NCBI GenBank assembly: GCA_947650285.1
Contig: CANTFL010001488.1
Location: forward strand, 408,387 to 472,386
Direction of reading: 5' to 3'
DNA length: 64,000 nucleotides
DNA from: Hyaloperonospora brassicae
Taxonomy: Eukaryota; Oomycota; Peronosporomycetes; Peronosporales; Peronosporaceae
Part shown: in pieces, positions 1-13,959 of the stretch
How the letters are laid out: each line of letters begins with the position of its first letter
How positions within the stretch are numbered: position 1 is the stretch's first letter
Made by a program: the position numbers and the translations under genes
Notes under the pieces: generated by a model
Seen by the model: only the letters and a program-made list of their open reading frames with translations
Database searches by the model: none
Told to the model about the DNA's origin: nothing

Positions 1-2232
1 TCGTTTCTCATTTAAAACCTTTTTTATCGGTTCACGCTTGCTGTCAACACTTATAAAAGTTTTAACAGCAGGCATTTATTTAGCCCATGCAGAAACTTAT
101 AGTATGTGTACGCGTGTCTCGGACTTGGAGAATAGTGGGGCGCTATTAATCTGTCTTTATCAATGTATCCCCGAGTCGTTATGAGTAGCTCCCTATGCCT
201 CTCTCATTCCCTTTTCTAAGCTCTGATATCCTGTATTTGAGATCATACAGAACCCTTTGCTATTTGAGAGCATCCAATAAGCATGAAAGTTGCTGAGATA
301 CGGTTCGACGAACGATATTTCGCTGACTAACGATTTGCCAAACTACTGTATACCAACCAAAGACTCGACGAGCCAGATTTCGCCGAGACACGTGAATGCA
401 TTCTTATTTTAACATATTCAAAGTTTTGCTGAACCACAATGCACGTAACTAATGTTTGCCAATCCAAATATTTGACGACCGAAGGTTTGCAACAAAATTT
501 CCGCCGATGAGACCCGACGAATTAATGTTCGCCTAAAAACTTTAGATGGTTGGATTTTAGTACAACAGAAAAACCATAGTCGTGATAAGACTATAATAGG
601 TGAGCATATCTACCAATGAGTGGCCCAGTTCAATTGTATCATTCTACATCGTAACAAACTATTGTTGCCACGTAGCCTCATCGAAGTGGTACGAATCAAT
701 ATTATGCCAACGTCTTCTCTTATTTCTATATTTTATGAATGAGTACATCCCCTTAATGGTTTCATTTTTCTTTAATCAGTCCACCGACGACGACACATCG
801 GACAATGACGATGTGTCGATAAGACTTGGTCGAAAGTCGTCGTCGTCCGTGGCTTAAATCCTTAAAGCCTCTAGCCTTCGTATAGAGCCCTGCTGTTATG
901 GCTAGTCAAACTCGCCTCTATTCGATTCGCCGAGTAGGTGGGTCTTCCGCATGCGTCGTCCGCTTCGACGCCCCTGAAGCCTGCCTTGTCTGATAAGGGT
1001 ACTGTTAATGGCGTCCAAGGTTTTCTACTTTCTCGGCTTGCTTACTCATGAAGGAACGTGTATTTAAAACCTCACCGTCTCATATTAATTTTTAATAGTG
1101 TGTAACGTATCGCGAGGTCTTATGACCTATTTATTGCGACCCTAGTGCGATCACTACGTCCTCTCCTCATCAATTATAAAGAAATATTATTTTTCGGACG
1201 CACACACTCGGCTACTTATATGCTTCAAAGACAGCTGATTTTGTGCCCCCAGATGACCATTCGGAGATATTACTTTTTTTCCGTCGCCCAGTCTTAATCT
1301 GATAGCGAGGATTCTTCGCTTCTTCGAAGCTTACATATTGTCATTACTAATTCCGCTGACACGAAACACCTTCCGCGGGCGACCGAGAATTAATTTGCTT
1401 AGAAAGATTCAGTTTCCAAGACCACGGTATCCATTGACTCTTTTCAACACCCAATTATTATATTTGGATTCATCAGCGGCTTCAAGATAAAAGCATCGCA
1501 ATGAAAGCCTTACCGTGGCCGGCCAAATGATGGACAATATGAATTCTGGTATTTAGAATCATGGCCAAACATGCAAAGATTTTTTTAAAGTAAAGGTGCC
1601 TCATAGTGGAGCAACAAACCCAAAAGTGACATATTCATACGTAGTGTGGTGAGTTCTTTCAACAATGTTATAGAATCCAAACCACTCACTACGCCGGACT
1701 GATGCCTGACATAGAAGGTACCTCGATGCCGCGTATGACCATGAATCACATGTGTATCCGTCGGCCGGCGTGTTGCACTCCTCGGAAGCCTTGTTGTAAT
1801 GATGTAGAGGTCGGGCTTAGACGATGATGATCTGGGGGAAATAGAGTAAGTATACATATTTCGGCTACCCACTAGGTGGCCAATCGACTTGGTCGAGGGG
1901 AGACTCATAAACTGATTCTGCGGGAAGATCGTAACTTAGGCCTTTTCGCTGGTTGTTTCACGAATGTTGACCACCTGGCCTTTGATTTGATAACATAACC
2001 AATGGGTAGGGAAGGCCGCTTCCATATCCAATCTTTCAGGGAGGAGTGTTCTACTTAAAATGAACAGATCAGCCAAACACTTTTCGAAGTTACATTCGCA
2101 CTTAATTGGTAGTCGCAATTTTATTTAATGGGGCGGGGGGGGGGTATAACCCTTACACGGAAAAGGCAAGCCGCCTATACTAGTTTCTTTAAGCACGACA
2201 AAGCGTCACGTAGATCGCAAATTAAGTAGTAG
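1..2232. other. gene-free, AT-rich degenerate sequence
   Basis: I see no coding region, RNA gene or intact repeat that I can support. The open frames are short, lack recognisable motifs and overlap in several frames. Between about 300 and 540 there are loosely repeated short motifs (variants of TTCGCCGA and CGACGA) that may be the remains of a tandem repeat, but the copies are too diverged to align by eye. A short G-run lies near 2130-2144. Confidence 0.6.
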
Positions 2233-2241
2233 TTAATAAAA

Positions 2242-4169
2242 GGCCACGACTAGGGGCACATCCCACTTTTTCTAGGTGTTACGGGGCAGCCCGTTACATG
2301 GAATTGTCACTTTAAGGAAAGTGACAATAAAGAATATGAAGTTGAATATTCTTTGAACAATATCAACTAAGTGGTGATATTGAAGGGTCGACCAAAGAGT
2401 CTGTTCATTGGTTGATATCTTGACGATATCAACCCACCAATCGCCGCAAGACGCGCGCAATGAGTGGGGACGAGTCGTCACCATACACTCAGTTAGATTA
2501 GCATAATTAAGTTAAGTCAAACAGAGAGACAGTAGTCAAAAGACTTAATTTTATTCATATAACAGTTTTACTTTTTCCTTATCCTACGCTTCCTCGTTCG
2601 CCTCGTGTACGTCTGTCGGGGCACCCAAAACCCTTGCGTTAAGTTCACGTGAGGGTGTGCCCCGTTACACTAGGGGCACACTCCATTTTTGCTACGGGCA
2701 CACCCGCCCTCCTAAAATGTTAGGAAGGACTCCATATTTTATGGTGTAGAAAAATATACGCATACACTACAGTACAGTTTGACGGTAAAGATTGGTGCGT
2801 ACCTCGTCACACACGTTAGCTATAATTCCACAAATACTACACGCGACACGTGCTTGTCCGTACCTCGAGGAAGCTAAGGAGAAGCTCACTCGAGCTGCAA
2901 CTTACCACCTAACGGATGTAAATATCCGTAAAGCCATGACGATACTGAAGGAAAAAGTCAGAGCAGAAGAAGGAGGAGGAAATACGCTGGGGTGGCCGTC
3001 TGCTGGGTAAGACCGAGGCAGCCAAGAGCAAAGCTGTTTTCAAGCAGCTTCCGCTGCAGCCGAAACAAACGTCCGAGTTCAGTTACGCGCTGTGGATAGT
3101 AGCTGTTGTGCTCATTGGCATCGCATTGGATCTTGGTCAACTTGGTTTTGTGGAGTAGCGGAGGTGCTGAAGATGCTGCAGCGGTGCAACGGTCACTTGG
3201 CGTCATTCAAAAAGCTGGAAATCCTTTGAAACATTGTGTATTGCTTGGCGTACCACGAGAGATTGATTTGGCAGACACATGCCAATTCCATGTATGTTGA
3301 CATACGTCTTTATGTACCTCTCCCGGCGTCACGTGAATCCGGCTGTTGCGTGCAAAACGCCACCTCTTGTGCCTTTAAAAGTCCATTCTTGCGAGCGACA
3401 GCATTGCGTTGCGTGGTGCCCGTCGTCACAGGTCGCACATGATAGTGGTGCATTGCACGAGGTTTCTCGCTTTTCTCAACTTACAGCGAGCGACAGAAAA
3501 ACACTGAAGCTTGGTGTGGAAAAAGGAAAAGAGACTCGAAAGCATCTCAAATATCAGCAGCATAGTTTCGGGTCTTCTCGTCCCGTGGCCAACCGTCAAA
3601 GCGCCGGCCTTTCTCTTTCGCCCACGCGCCAAGCCGTAACGTCGACCACTCGTGCAATTCATACCACAATTTGCACGCAATACCTGAACGGCCACTTGGA
3701 AACTTACTCGACTTGCGTGCTTCCTGCCACGCGCGAAGTTTGTTCCAGGCTTGCAGAAGTATCTCCACGTTAGCGGCGTGTGTCATGTAGAAATCTTCGG
3801 CAAAGTCCGCGACGACTTTACGCTCTCGACTCGTGTAAATCGTTGGGAGCCCGGCTACAAACGAATCGTGACTGCGAGCACGTTGGAAGTCGGATGTCGT
3901 TGCGTATACCGTCTTCGAGACAGTAGAAATTTCAACAGGCATTGCCGTTCGGAGACCGGCCTGGCCAAAATAGATTGATAAAATCTCGCGCATGAGTGCA
4001 TTTACCGTTTGAGACAGCGATATATCGAGCAGTAGTAAGTGACTACGTGTTAAACTTATTCAGCACCATACAGTATGAAGTCCTTTTTATAATTTTGGGA
4101 GGGCGGGTGTTCCCGTAGCAAAAAGGTGTGTGCCCCAAGCAAAAGTGGGGTGTGCCCCTAGTCGTGGCC
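2242..4169. mobile_element. Mutator-like (MULE-type) element with long terminal inverted repeats
   Basis: The two ends are inverted copies of each other over roughly 90 bp, beginning GGCCACGACTAGGGGCAC. They are flanked by 9-bp direct repeats, 2233-2241 (TTAATAAAA) and 4170-4178 (TTAATATAA), which match at 8 of 9 positions. A long inverted repeat plus a 9-bp target duplication is the usual signature of Mutator-like elements. The left repeat is interrupted by a solo LTR (2277-2669 plus its 5-bp duplication); when that is ignored, the left and right repeats align continuously. Without the insertion the element is about 1.53 kb. The interior has only short open frames, the longest a 148-codon minus-strand frame at 3547-3993 that I do not recognise, so it is probably non-autonomous. 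The superfamily call rests on the ends only. Confidence 0.7.
2277..2669 (-). repeat. solo LTR (393 bp), copy 1, minus orientation
   Basis: On the minus strand the unit starts TGTAACGGGG and ends CCCCGTAACA, a 10-bp near-perfect terminal inverted repeat of the TG...CA type. It is bounded by an exact 5-bp direct repeat, CTAGG, at 2272-2276 and 2670-2674. No internal retrotransposon sequence is attached, so it is a solo LTR produced by LTR-LTR recombination. A second copy in plus orientation lies at 34604-37332. It sits inside the left inverted repeat of the Mutator-like element, so it is younger than that element. A short non-autonomous DNA element with the same ends is a less likely alternative. 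Confidence 0.8.
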
Positions 4170-4277
4170 TTAATATAATGTTATCCTTGAACTTTTCAAC
4201 TCTATCCTCGCCATACGCTCTGGCGCCTTGTTTTGACTCGCCAGAAGTGTCTTGATCTCAAAAAGTCGAGGTCTACC

Positions 4278-4396
4278 CACACTGAACCGAGGACTACTAA
4301 TGAGGGACCTGTCTCACCAATGGTGGGCCGATATTTACTATTGAGGTACCGGCCCACCAATGATGGGCCGAGATATACTGATGAGGTACCGAGGCT
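4278..4396. repeat. 40-bp tandem repeat, about three copies
   Basis: Two clear units begin at 4317 and 4357 (period 40), each containing CCAATG, TGGGCCGA, TACT and GAGGTACCG. A third, more diverged unit precedes them from about 4278. No gene association is visible; the overlapping open frames on both strands are by-products of the repeat. Confidence 0.6.
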
Positions 4397-7300
4397 GAGG
4401 CTTTTCCCAGGACCACGTTTTTGATGTTGGACCGCGGTCGACTCCATTAAGCATCTTTTGACCGGTTTTGGGCTATATTCTACCTTAATCGCTTCTGCAA
4501 GCTCTACTTAACCAAGGGTCACGTCATCTTCGTGATCCTCATTTTTCTGGTACCCTCTTTTAGGTGTGTGCTCTTTTTTCTTCAATACGTAGACCTCCAC
4601 TTCCATTACCTGTAAAAAGCACACCATTTCAGCCGCAACCTACACTTGCTCATCCGTACGAATGTTTGAGCACCTGCATGTATTCACCGCGCGAATAGCG
4701 TTATATCGTCTGGTTGCCGTCTGTAAGGTAGTATTCGCCGAAAACTTTATTATCGCTAAAGCAATGTCTTTACCCAGTTCATAACCTCCATTCAAAAGCC
4801 CCGTGTCGGTTACATTCGGGCCTTCTCTCAATCCGTCTCCCGCCATAAAGGTGCCGTCATCGTCTACAGTGACGTTAGCTCAAGTTCTTCGCGACGATTG
4901 CAATCCTACAATCCGACTCTTATAGTCTATGTGTTAACTATTGTCCCTGCTGCCGCGCCGGTGGATCCTGCCGCCCCACCGGTCGTTTTAATTGACCATC
5001 AGCTGCCAGACTGTCCACCTTCTCCAGTATACGTCAAGCCTTTGAATATTTTCAGGCAAGTATGGCCGTACATTCTCGCCGCGTTGACACCTGCCAGGGT
5101 CTATTAGCGTTTTCTCCCCTTCCGCTATTTAATGGACGGACCGATGAACTACTGGAAGAGTATTTACACGATAGTGCAGATCTCGCGGCCCATCTACTTG
5201 AGGCTTTTCAGCAAGAGAGAGTGCTGGTCGATCATCTGAGGTAACATGTTAAAATACTGCTAGAGTCATTATTCTATCGTCGAGGTGGAGTTAAATCACG
5301 CCGACTTCTCTAGCGAGACTCATAAAAGCCTATCGTCTTTCGACCTCTTCTTCGTGGCTGCAGCTATGTCCAGAGGGCCGAATGAAGGCACTGATTCTCG
5401 GAAGAACCTTGCCTTCATAGGCTGATCGTAATCCCGTGTCGGGAAAGCGATCCTGGAGAGCACCTACCGCAATGTTACCATGCCACTTCAGTCTTCAAGT
5501 ACTTGTGAGTCAAGCACTCCGGCTATATTGGTGGTGTACTTCAAAAATCTGTAGGGTCTCTTCTTCAGTCGGTTCGGGACCTTATAATGACGTTTACAGC
5601 AATGACAACGAGGTGTGCGAGCGGATGTGGCCAAATCGTGGTCTTCCGATCGACGTCCGCGTGTTCGGGTCCTTTACTTCCTTCGCCAGCCAATTTTGGG
5701 TCACTAGCCAAATATATTCGCGATGCCATTATCAACCTTAAGCCGTTTATAGTATTGATCCGAGTCCGGATCTTCCAATTTTAAGCCCTATCCTGCCTCA
5801 ATAAATAAAGCCGCTCCTTCGGGAGCGGGCTACGACCTATATTTTAATGACCCTTTTTTGCTAATCAAGAATTTAATTATCCGTGTTTTCTTACAGATCA
5901 AGACTTTCTCCGCGGCTGGGGTGGAGCCTTGGTTGTCCAACCCTGTCAACTTTTGGAGCATCCGTACGTTAATCATCAACGATTCGATCGACTGTCTGGA
6001 GCTGCGTGAATGTCGCGTGATCTACTGAATGGGATTTTCGACCTTCACCTCAAATGGAAAACTTAGTTACATAAAGCCTTAATGGTTTAGAGCTTGCTGG
6101 TCGCCAAGTGTTAGGTATCAGTCAAATTCCCGCTTCCACCCATGTCTTTTGACCGGATGGCAGATATGCCGAGTTGGCCATGGTCAAGACCCGTATCGAC
6201 GAGGACCACACCCACGCGAGCTTGAAGAGATGCATACTGTATATTGCAGGTAATCATTAAGCTCGCACGAGCGCAATTTGGCTCCGTATTACGCCGCGCG
6301 TAATAACCGTCATATACAGACGAATCGGGTATGGTGGTACGTATCAACCTGATGGATTTTAAAGAAATTCGCGATGACCAAAGTGACCTGATATATTCCT
6401 CCGGGTTTTTTTATAAAATTCCCTTAACCTCGCTTCGAGGAGTACTAGTGGCCCGGCCGTAAAGAGGGGGTTATATCCGTTCGACCTGCTGGAAGACCTT
6501 CGGTTTTCCGACTTCCCGTATCCCTGGCTCACTTAAATTTAAGTACCTTCTGCGCTTCATCCTAGCAACTTGGTCCTCTACGGCCAGAACAAATTTTGTT
6601 TACCTGCTAAGGTCCTCTATACTAAAACAAGATACTTTTATTACTTTAGACGTTGACTTTTGCGTGTTCACCTGATTTTTGTATTATTTCTCATATAATC
6701 CTCTCCCGCAAACTAAACAGTAATACCTTGGTTTCGAAGGACTTAATTCAACCCTGAAGGGTCAAGGTCAACCCTGAGGGGATAGGGGATATCAAAGAGG
6801 GACTGTAGTTACCATAGAGGGAACGGGCTATACCATCTGAGATCTATTGTACACATCGCTAATTTTCTTCACTTTGCATGATCTTAAACGGTTATAACTC
6901 GTCTAAGTGCTCTTTAAGCCCGGATTTAGGCTTCACAATTTATAATTAATTCATCGACCCACGAGGGATCTACTTGGCATTTCCACTGAATGAGACATTC
7001 TCGTTGTTGTCGTCTGCAACAGATCTTCTTTTTAATCCTCATACGATCTTCACGACTATGTATAAGCATTCCTCCGATTCTCGCACCTAAATATTCTCAT
7101 GTAGCTAATGTTTGCCAAAATGAACTAGGTCTGCCTTGTCCATTACTAATACGTAACTTGTTTGGTCGGAAAATAGACTCTCTAAAACTTGAAAAATGCA
7201 CGATCGGAAATAATATGTATATTTTGTCTCGTGTGTCTAATCACACAGCGTGATCCCCAACCAGCTCTAGGATTTGGATGGGTCAATGCTAAAGCTGGTT

Positions 7301-9446
7301 TAGCATACTATCCTTTTCTTTTTTTAACTCGGTTCAGGGTAAAGTGACACTTGATTATCTGGTTGTTTTTATTGTATAATACACCTTCGTTGTGTGCTTG
7401 AGTATAACCTCCCGTATATTAGCTTTCAATAAGTCTCTTGATCGTTGATATTCACGTTGAATGCTACACCTAGATTTAGAGGTCCAGACTCATGTTGTCA
7501 AACATACACAATTGGTATGGTAGCCTCGAGGGTGGTCTCGGTGTCCCTACCTTAACCTATTTTTGTGTCTTCTTTCTTACCATGTCTTATGCCTTATCCA
7601 CTGCAAACGTCAATAGATTAGCGTACACGTTCAATCTTGATGGAGTATGAAGACGGTCAGCTTACTATTTCTAGTAAGTATCATTTTAGCCTCTCTACAT
7701 TGTCAATCTCCAGATGTCGATATTACATAGTCGCTTGCTGAAGATGTCCTGCGATTGAAGGCTCGAAAGAGTTACTACATGGAGCCGGGCTCTCGATCAT
7801 GACATATCGCTTTAATAGCTCCAAACCGGCACGAACCAGACTCTTCATACCCCTCAGTCACAGTTGGAGCAGTACGCCAAGCTTTAGCCTTGGCCATCAT
7901 ATAACCAAAGAAATAATCGAACTAAAACAGCAATTCTGTATTTCTGAATGTGACTTTGGGAGAGATGTTATGTGGTCCATCGCTATAATTTGAATGGGAA
8001 AGGTCGCTTCGGCATAAACAGTACTCTTTCGTGTAAGGTTGTCTCAGTATTTCCTCTTTCTTTATCGATGCAGGAACCCACGAACCGCTGCACACTTCGA
8101 AATAGACCTCTCCAGAGAATGCCGTCGTATACGCTAATTAGGACCCATTATTTATTAACGACCCCCCTTACCAGTCGTGAGGTAATGGTGGAGAAAGTTA
8201 GCTTGGCAAATATCAGGTAATACTAGCCGAGCCATCCCTTCACGATCACATCCTTCAGTTCTGAGGATGTTCATTATAATTTCTAAATCTTTTCGCTTAC
8301 ATCAACGTACAAGGACATTTTATTACACGGTCTATCATATTTCACAGATCATCACAATTCCCCTACATTTAAGCGCTCAAATATCGTACATAGCGCTTTT
8401 CTTTTTGCGCCTTAAAACTCCGGTCCCCTTGAAGTCTTTGTAACAATTTTTGTTGCATAGTCTCCCCGGATATCCTAAAGATGGGACCGCGACGAAGTCA
8501 CCACAGGTATTTTTCTCTGATACGCCCTAGTTTATAGGCATCTATAACTATGACCACCTAATAATAGCATCTATACTAGGTCATTCAGCCTTATCAACGA
8601 TATAATTTTCTTGTGACGGTGAAAATTTGTAACTGCCAGTTGATCCACACTAGTTCCATTCAAGTTGCATAAGTTGAATCCTATGAAGGGTTGACGACTA
8701 AAGCTTACTTTGAGATCCCGAATCCGTAGCGAGGATATCCTGGAGGCTTAACAATTAATCTCCTCACGCATATGCCGTACAATTATATTGAATTCCCCAG
8801 AGATAATCAGCCGTCGTCTTTGCAAAGATCCCATTGAGCCAGATTCTAGCAACATGCAATGGTATTCCGCCTCATTTACCGTAAAAAGTAGAGATGCTCG
8901 AAGGCGGCTTTGACTATGGTCCATGACGTAAATTGCCATGCAATAGCGCTACAGCTCTACCGCCTCGTATCACGCCGGCAAACCCATAAAACTCATTACA
9001 TACAGTTCTTTGTCGGGTTCCACTGTACAAGTAGTTAGGTTAATCGATGGTCTTGCCTGCTTCCTAAAAGACATTGACGACAAAATATGAGGCTAGATTC
9101 TTTCGAGGGTAGGTGATGGCCACCAACGCCCCAGAACTTGGCCTTCGTCATCTGTACACTTCACAATCTCTAGGTTCTGCTTCGACAATATCATGGACCA
9201 TTTATTTAAGCGACCCTACCTTCCGGCAAATTTACACAACCAACCTAATGTCGACTGTCTCGTATGGACTATGAGAGGACGAGTAAGTGAAGCGGTATAT
9301 TAAGTCTCCAATGGGCGCAACACGGCTAACAATTATGTCTCCACAGTAGTGTACTTAAGCCCTTTAGTATTGATGTACATGCTTATAAACATCACCGGGC
9401 TTAGGAGTCACTAGTAATATTAAACTAGTGACTTCGATAACTCCTA
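4397..9446. other. about 5 kb without a supportable gene
   Basis: Open frames are all about 100 codons or shorter, mutually overlapping and without recognisable motifs. The stretch 4880-5110 is slightly more GC-rich and contains a proline-rich frame (4898-5107), but nothing ties it to a known protein. Around 6745-6835 there are imperfect short repeats (GGGTCAAGGTCAACC-like). I interpret the region as decayed intergenic or transposon-derived DNA. Confidence 0.5.
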
Positions 9447-9850
9447 TTAAATCGCCTTAACAATAACCACGTCTTCTTCGGTCGGGCCGAAGTATTGTAG
9501 AACAGGTGCAGTAGCAAGCTCATTCTTGAGCATAGCGAAGACTACCTGAAAACAAATCCATATATTTTCGTCTTCCTCCTTGGTTTTTGCGTTTCCATCA
9601 TCCCTTAACTTCTTCCTCCATGTAAAAAAATCTACCTCCCACAATTCGAAAAGATTAAAGGTGTACACGGCGTAGTCTTTAAAAAACCTACTATAATAAT
9701 TTTAACCTATAGGGACTAATGGCATAGCATTAAGTGTCGTTGGCAAGGGCAGGTCGACCAATACTTTGAGATCTTTCGGATAAGACTCCAGGCTTACACT
9801 AGATACCCTAGGGTCTAAGTAGTCGACCACCCAACATCCCCCCAAACGCT
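9447..9850 (-). pseudogene. Gypsy reverse-transcriptase/RNase H scrap
   Basis: The minus-strand translation runs, with one internal stop, through the RT thumb to the start of RNase H. It contains a PKDL block, a NYYSRF motif, and the segment LKNELATAPVLQYF followed by VVIV. The same order is seen in the larger Gypsy relic at 27.1-27.8 kb on the minus strand (PKDL, NYYSRF, LKDKIAKTPIL). It is a short isolated fragment without LTRs and cannot be functional. Confidence 0.75.
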
Positions 9851-10319
9851 TGACTGCACTAATTGACAAATTTCAGTAGTCGCATACATCCAACACTAGT
9901 TCCACCTTGGTGATTGCGCATCGCATTATTTGGCATGAAGTAGATTGTAGTCGATATATAAACGTTGAAATTATGTGGAAACATTCGACTCTAGATCTTA
10001 TTTCCATCTTACAGAAATATTCTGCTCTGTCTGTTTCAGGACATGGAAAATTTCGTAAAAGACTCAATAGACTATTTTTTGTTATAGTGATTATCGGAAT
10101 TGAAGGTACCGATGGCCAGCGCACCGAAGGAACAAGCGTTCACCCGTTACGGAAAAAGTGACAAGAAGAAAGGTGACACAACGGCGACTATAAATAAGGG
10201 GGAAAAGACCCACAATACCAACCGAGGAGAAATATCGCCAGAGAAGTACCGGTTAAATGGTACCGAAAGGGGTAGACCATGCTTCATTGTATGAATAATC
10301 GGCCTTATAGGATGAATCG

Positions 10320-10560
10320 CAATCACTCAAGGCGGAACTCGGGTCCCTCAAGGTAAACTTTGGTTCTTTAAGATGTACCCAGTCCTTCAAGGTGAACCTC
10401 GGTTCTCTTCTGCTGGATCCCAGTATCTTAAGGTGAAAAGCGGTCTCTCAATTTGGACCTCGGGTCGCTCAACGTAGACTTCTGAACCCTCTAAGTAAAA
10501 CTCAAGTCTATCAAGGTGATCCGGTCCATTAAGGTGGATGCCGGGTCTCTCGATGTCAAG
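10320..10560. repeat. degenerate tandem repeat, period about 21 bp
   Basis: About ten imperfect copies of a unit resembling TCAAGGTGGACCTCGGGTCC follow one another (for example around 10330, 10395, 10430, 10500 and 10530). Spacing varies because of small insertions. It may be the decayed counterpart of the 15-bp minisatellite found in the LTR-like repeats at 17.5, 21.9 and 33.1 kb, but the unit is different. Confidence 0.5.
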
Positions 10561-13442
10561 ATACGCCTGTCAAGCTCAATTAGGAATCAAGACAAGAGGT
10601 AAGGTTAAAATATAGGATTTAGAGGATACGCCTGAATCTGATCCACTCAATTTGCAATCTACTTCGCACGTTATCGTTGTGCGTTGTCAAAGGAATAATT
10701 TGGTATGCCTGTCCGCCTATTTCAAGAAAATAATAATACTTGCCCCACCTCGTTTAAGACAGTCACGTGGCGAGCCCAAGTAAACATAGAACCTCAGGAA
10801 AAATTTGGTCCGTGTTTAGTTTAGTAGCAACCCCCTCATTAATCGCTATCGGATGTGGACTCCCGATATAGCGGGTAGGGGTCATGATAAAATAGGAGGT
10901 TCACACTCGTGTGATAACAAAAAAGACAGGAGTGACAAGCTACCTAAAGAATCTGATTGTAAGACCACTACAAACGGACATGACTAAGTCGATCGAGTGG
11001 CCACCTTCCGGTTCACCGAGTGAAGCATATCCACTCGAAACCAAAGTTGTACCTTTTCCAACGCGAGCGCATCTCAGTCTCTCTCCGAGTCTGCCAACTA
11101 GTGCAACCCGCCAGCCGGAGGGTACACAGGGTGAGTCAGCGTATTTACGCAGCATCAGGGTGCTTCCCGCGTAAGATCGCAGTCCGGCACAATATGTGTT
11201 TGCGGGGTCACCACACAGTATTGAGACCCCACTACACTACAATGGTGCGTGTGTCCGGATATTATGGTGGCTCGTAATTTCACCGTGCGTCCCTTGAAGA
11301 AGATGTCAAGATATAAACTCAAGATGAGCTTGAGCGTGAAGGGCAGATGGTATCCGCAAAAGTGTGAAATGAAAAATTCACCGGGATATCGGAGTTTTAG
11401 AAGGGTTTCATAAAAAAGAGAATTCAAGAGGAAGATCGATCGCTTGATCGGAAAAATGATCCTAAAAACCCCTGCTGAGGTTCATCCGGGGCCTGAAGCG
11501 GATCGTGCTGCAAAGCAGGATTCGCAGGGTGAAAATCTAATGATTCAAACCGAACATAATAAATTCAACAATTCTATTGTGATGTCGAAGTATAAAGAGT
11601 CTAAGAAGACAAGAACTAATATCTAGCGTTTTCATTTGAGCCAAGCAATCGCGCCACGCAAGTAAAAAATCGGCCGATCAAGTTTGTGGAGAAGTAGTGG
11701 CGACGGAAGTATTAAATTTGGACCTAATAACGAGAGAATATCATCGGAAAACACTAAAGACGCTGCGATTAAGTGACCCGGTGCTACAAATACTGAAGCC
11801 AAAGCTGATCGGGAAGATTTAAAGCATGAAATTTTTAGCTCTGGCACCAGCATCAAACACGTTAAAAGAAGTCAACCGATTCTACGGGATGCATGATTCA
11901 TCGCGGGGTTTATGACGCAAAGAATCGGCTAAGTTTTAAATCTGATCAGGTGATCAGAGCGTGTCGATCGTTGTAATAAAGGGTGATTCTGCTGACGGGT
12001 AAAAGCAAGCACGAAGACTAAGCGCTACTATCTACCGCAAATTTACCGAGAGGATATTACACTGGATATCGCAGTACGCATCAGATAAATTAGAAATCGA
12101 ATAAGATAAATTATATGTTATTTAGCGGATGTTGCCGGGCCCGACTGAGCGACTCATCTGCGAGATATGATGGCAACGATAAAGGACGAGCTGAGACCAG
12201 AAGCTGTATGCGCTTGAGAGTACGTAAGTTCGAGCATCCCAGGATCATTACACTCGTATTCAGAAACAGCCATGAGACGTTTATAGCAGAAGCAACATGA
12301 ATAAGTCCTCCATATAGCTTATCCGAGTAAGCCAGTTAGACGTGCGAGGAAGCAGGATACTAATGTCCCGGATGACGAGATAAAAGCGGTCGGATCGCAT
12401 CAGGACAGATCAGATGCCTATAAACCAGAAGGAGGAGATCCCGACGACTCAGGACAAGACGATATCAGACTACCACTGGTAGCAGCTCCGGAAACGTCAT
12501 CTGGTGGTGTACTTAGCGCTAAGCAAATTCGGATTTCTGTGGTCGCGGGTCTGGACAAATTGAATGGAAAGGGTAGAGATGAAGAGCGGTCCTGGAGCTG
12601 GAATAGCAAGGTCAAGTCCGCATTTTCAAGAAATAAACCCCAGGTATTTAGAAGTGCCTAATTTTTGGAGCGATACATACGTTTCCTGCACGGAACTAGT
12701 ATAATTAGCGAATCCGATCTATTCGTCGCTAGTGGTAGAATGTTTTAAAACGTTTCCTGGTACAATATGGGGGAATGGTATACCGGTCGGAAGGCAGTAT
12801 TAACACGCAAAGAAGCGATTTGAGGAAACACCATTGGCGTATCTGTATCACTTAGTTGTCGCGGCGAAAGAAGCGATCTGGAGAAACATCATTCGAGTAT
12901 CCGTATCGCTTAGTTGGCGCGGCGATCAGGGGCAAGATACGGATTAGAGATAAATAGTTAGGTGTACGTCGTGAGTATGTGGAACGTTTCATCGAAAAGC
13001 TGGACGATCGCGGTCTGGACAAAAATTGACTTTGTTAAGGTTGGAAGACGCCGATGCACGGGAAGAAACGCTACGCACTAACCATCGTATGAAAAACAGA
13101 CAGATTCAAACATCCGTAGGATAGAAAAAATTTCAACCGCGACCCGCGTCATCTTTTCTTCCAAATCTGGCAAATTTAGCTCGTGCAGTGAGAAATCTTC
13201 GTGTAGGGTCGAACACAGTGGATCGATTTTAAATCTTATCGGATCGAACGGGAAGAGGAACCACGAAATGTGTGTGTGTCTGCGACCTTAGATCGCAATA
13301 ATAATTTTATAAATTAGGGTTGAGGGTCCGGGTAAGAAGCGTGTGGAAGGCAGTGCGGATCGCGTCACAATTAATAAAGCGTACACCCACTGCGCTTTAT
13401 AAGGCATGCCGATCATGAATGATGGAAGATTTTTTTGTTTTA

Positions 13443-13517
13443 GAAGTGTGGCCGCAGAGGACATCCGTCGGACAAGTGCCTGCACGTGTGTGCAGCTTGT
13501 GGAGAAATAAATGACTG
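13443..13517 (+). pseudogene. gag CCHC zinc knuckle of the plus-strand Gypsy relic
   Basis: The plus-strand frame reads KCGRRGHPSDKCLHVCAACG and then stops. CGRRGHPSDKC preserves the spacing of a C-x2-C-x4-H-x4-C retroviral-type knuckle apart from its first cysteine. The same segment in the minus-strand relative (30037-30273) reads CQKCGRKSHPADKC. In an intact element this would be the nucleocapsid part of Gag that packages the element RNA. Confidence 0.65.
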
Positions 13518-13959
13518 AGGCAAATACCCCATGGAAAATTTCCTAAAACTTGATCCGCATATGGTACGTACCCAGAAAACACACCGGCATGTTCCTACCC
13601 AAGGTCGGAATGATGTTTCAATAAGACGCTCGCCATGCATAAATCTCATAAGTTAAAGCGTTTCAGGCTTTGCATTCATGCATTTGTTAAAAGGCATGAG
13701 AGAGATATTTAGAGTTCAACGGCACGATCGATCCGATAGCTAATATACGTAGTGGTTCTACTATCGTTTCTTCGATCTCAAGTGTGAAAAGAGTAGACAA
13801 ATATACTCGATCCCTATGAAGACGCAGCTCGATATCGCTTCAGGATAGTCGCGCGGGTATTGGAAGTATCACATCTCAGAAAATTAGTTTAATATGCGAA
13901 GGCTGAAGAAAGATTAGCAATGGAAAAGCATAATGTGTTTTAACCAAGGCACAGAGACA

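Noticed and set aside
4898..5107. Proline-rich 69-codon frame as a small secreted protein
   Set aside because: There is no signal peptide, no conserved motif, and it is surrounded by decayed sequence.
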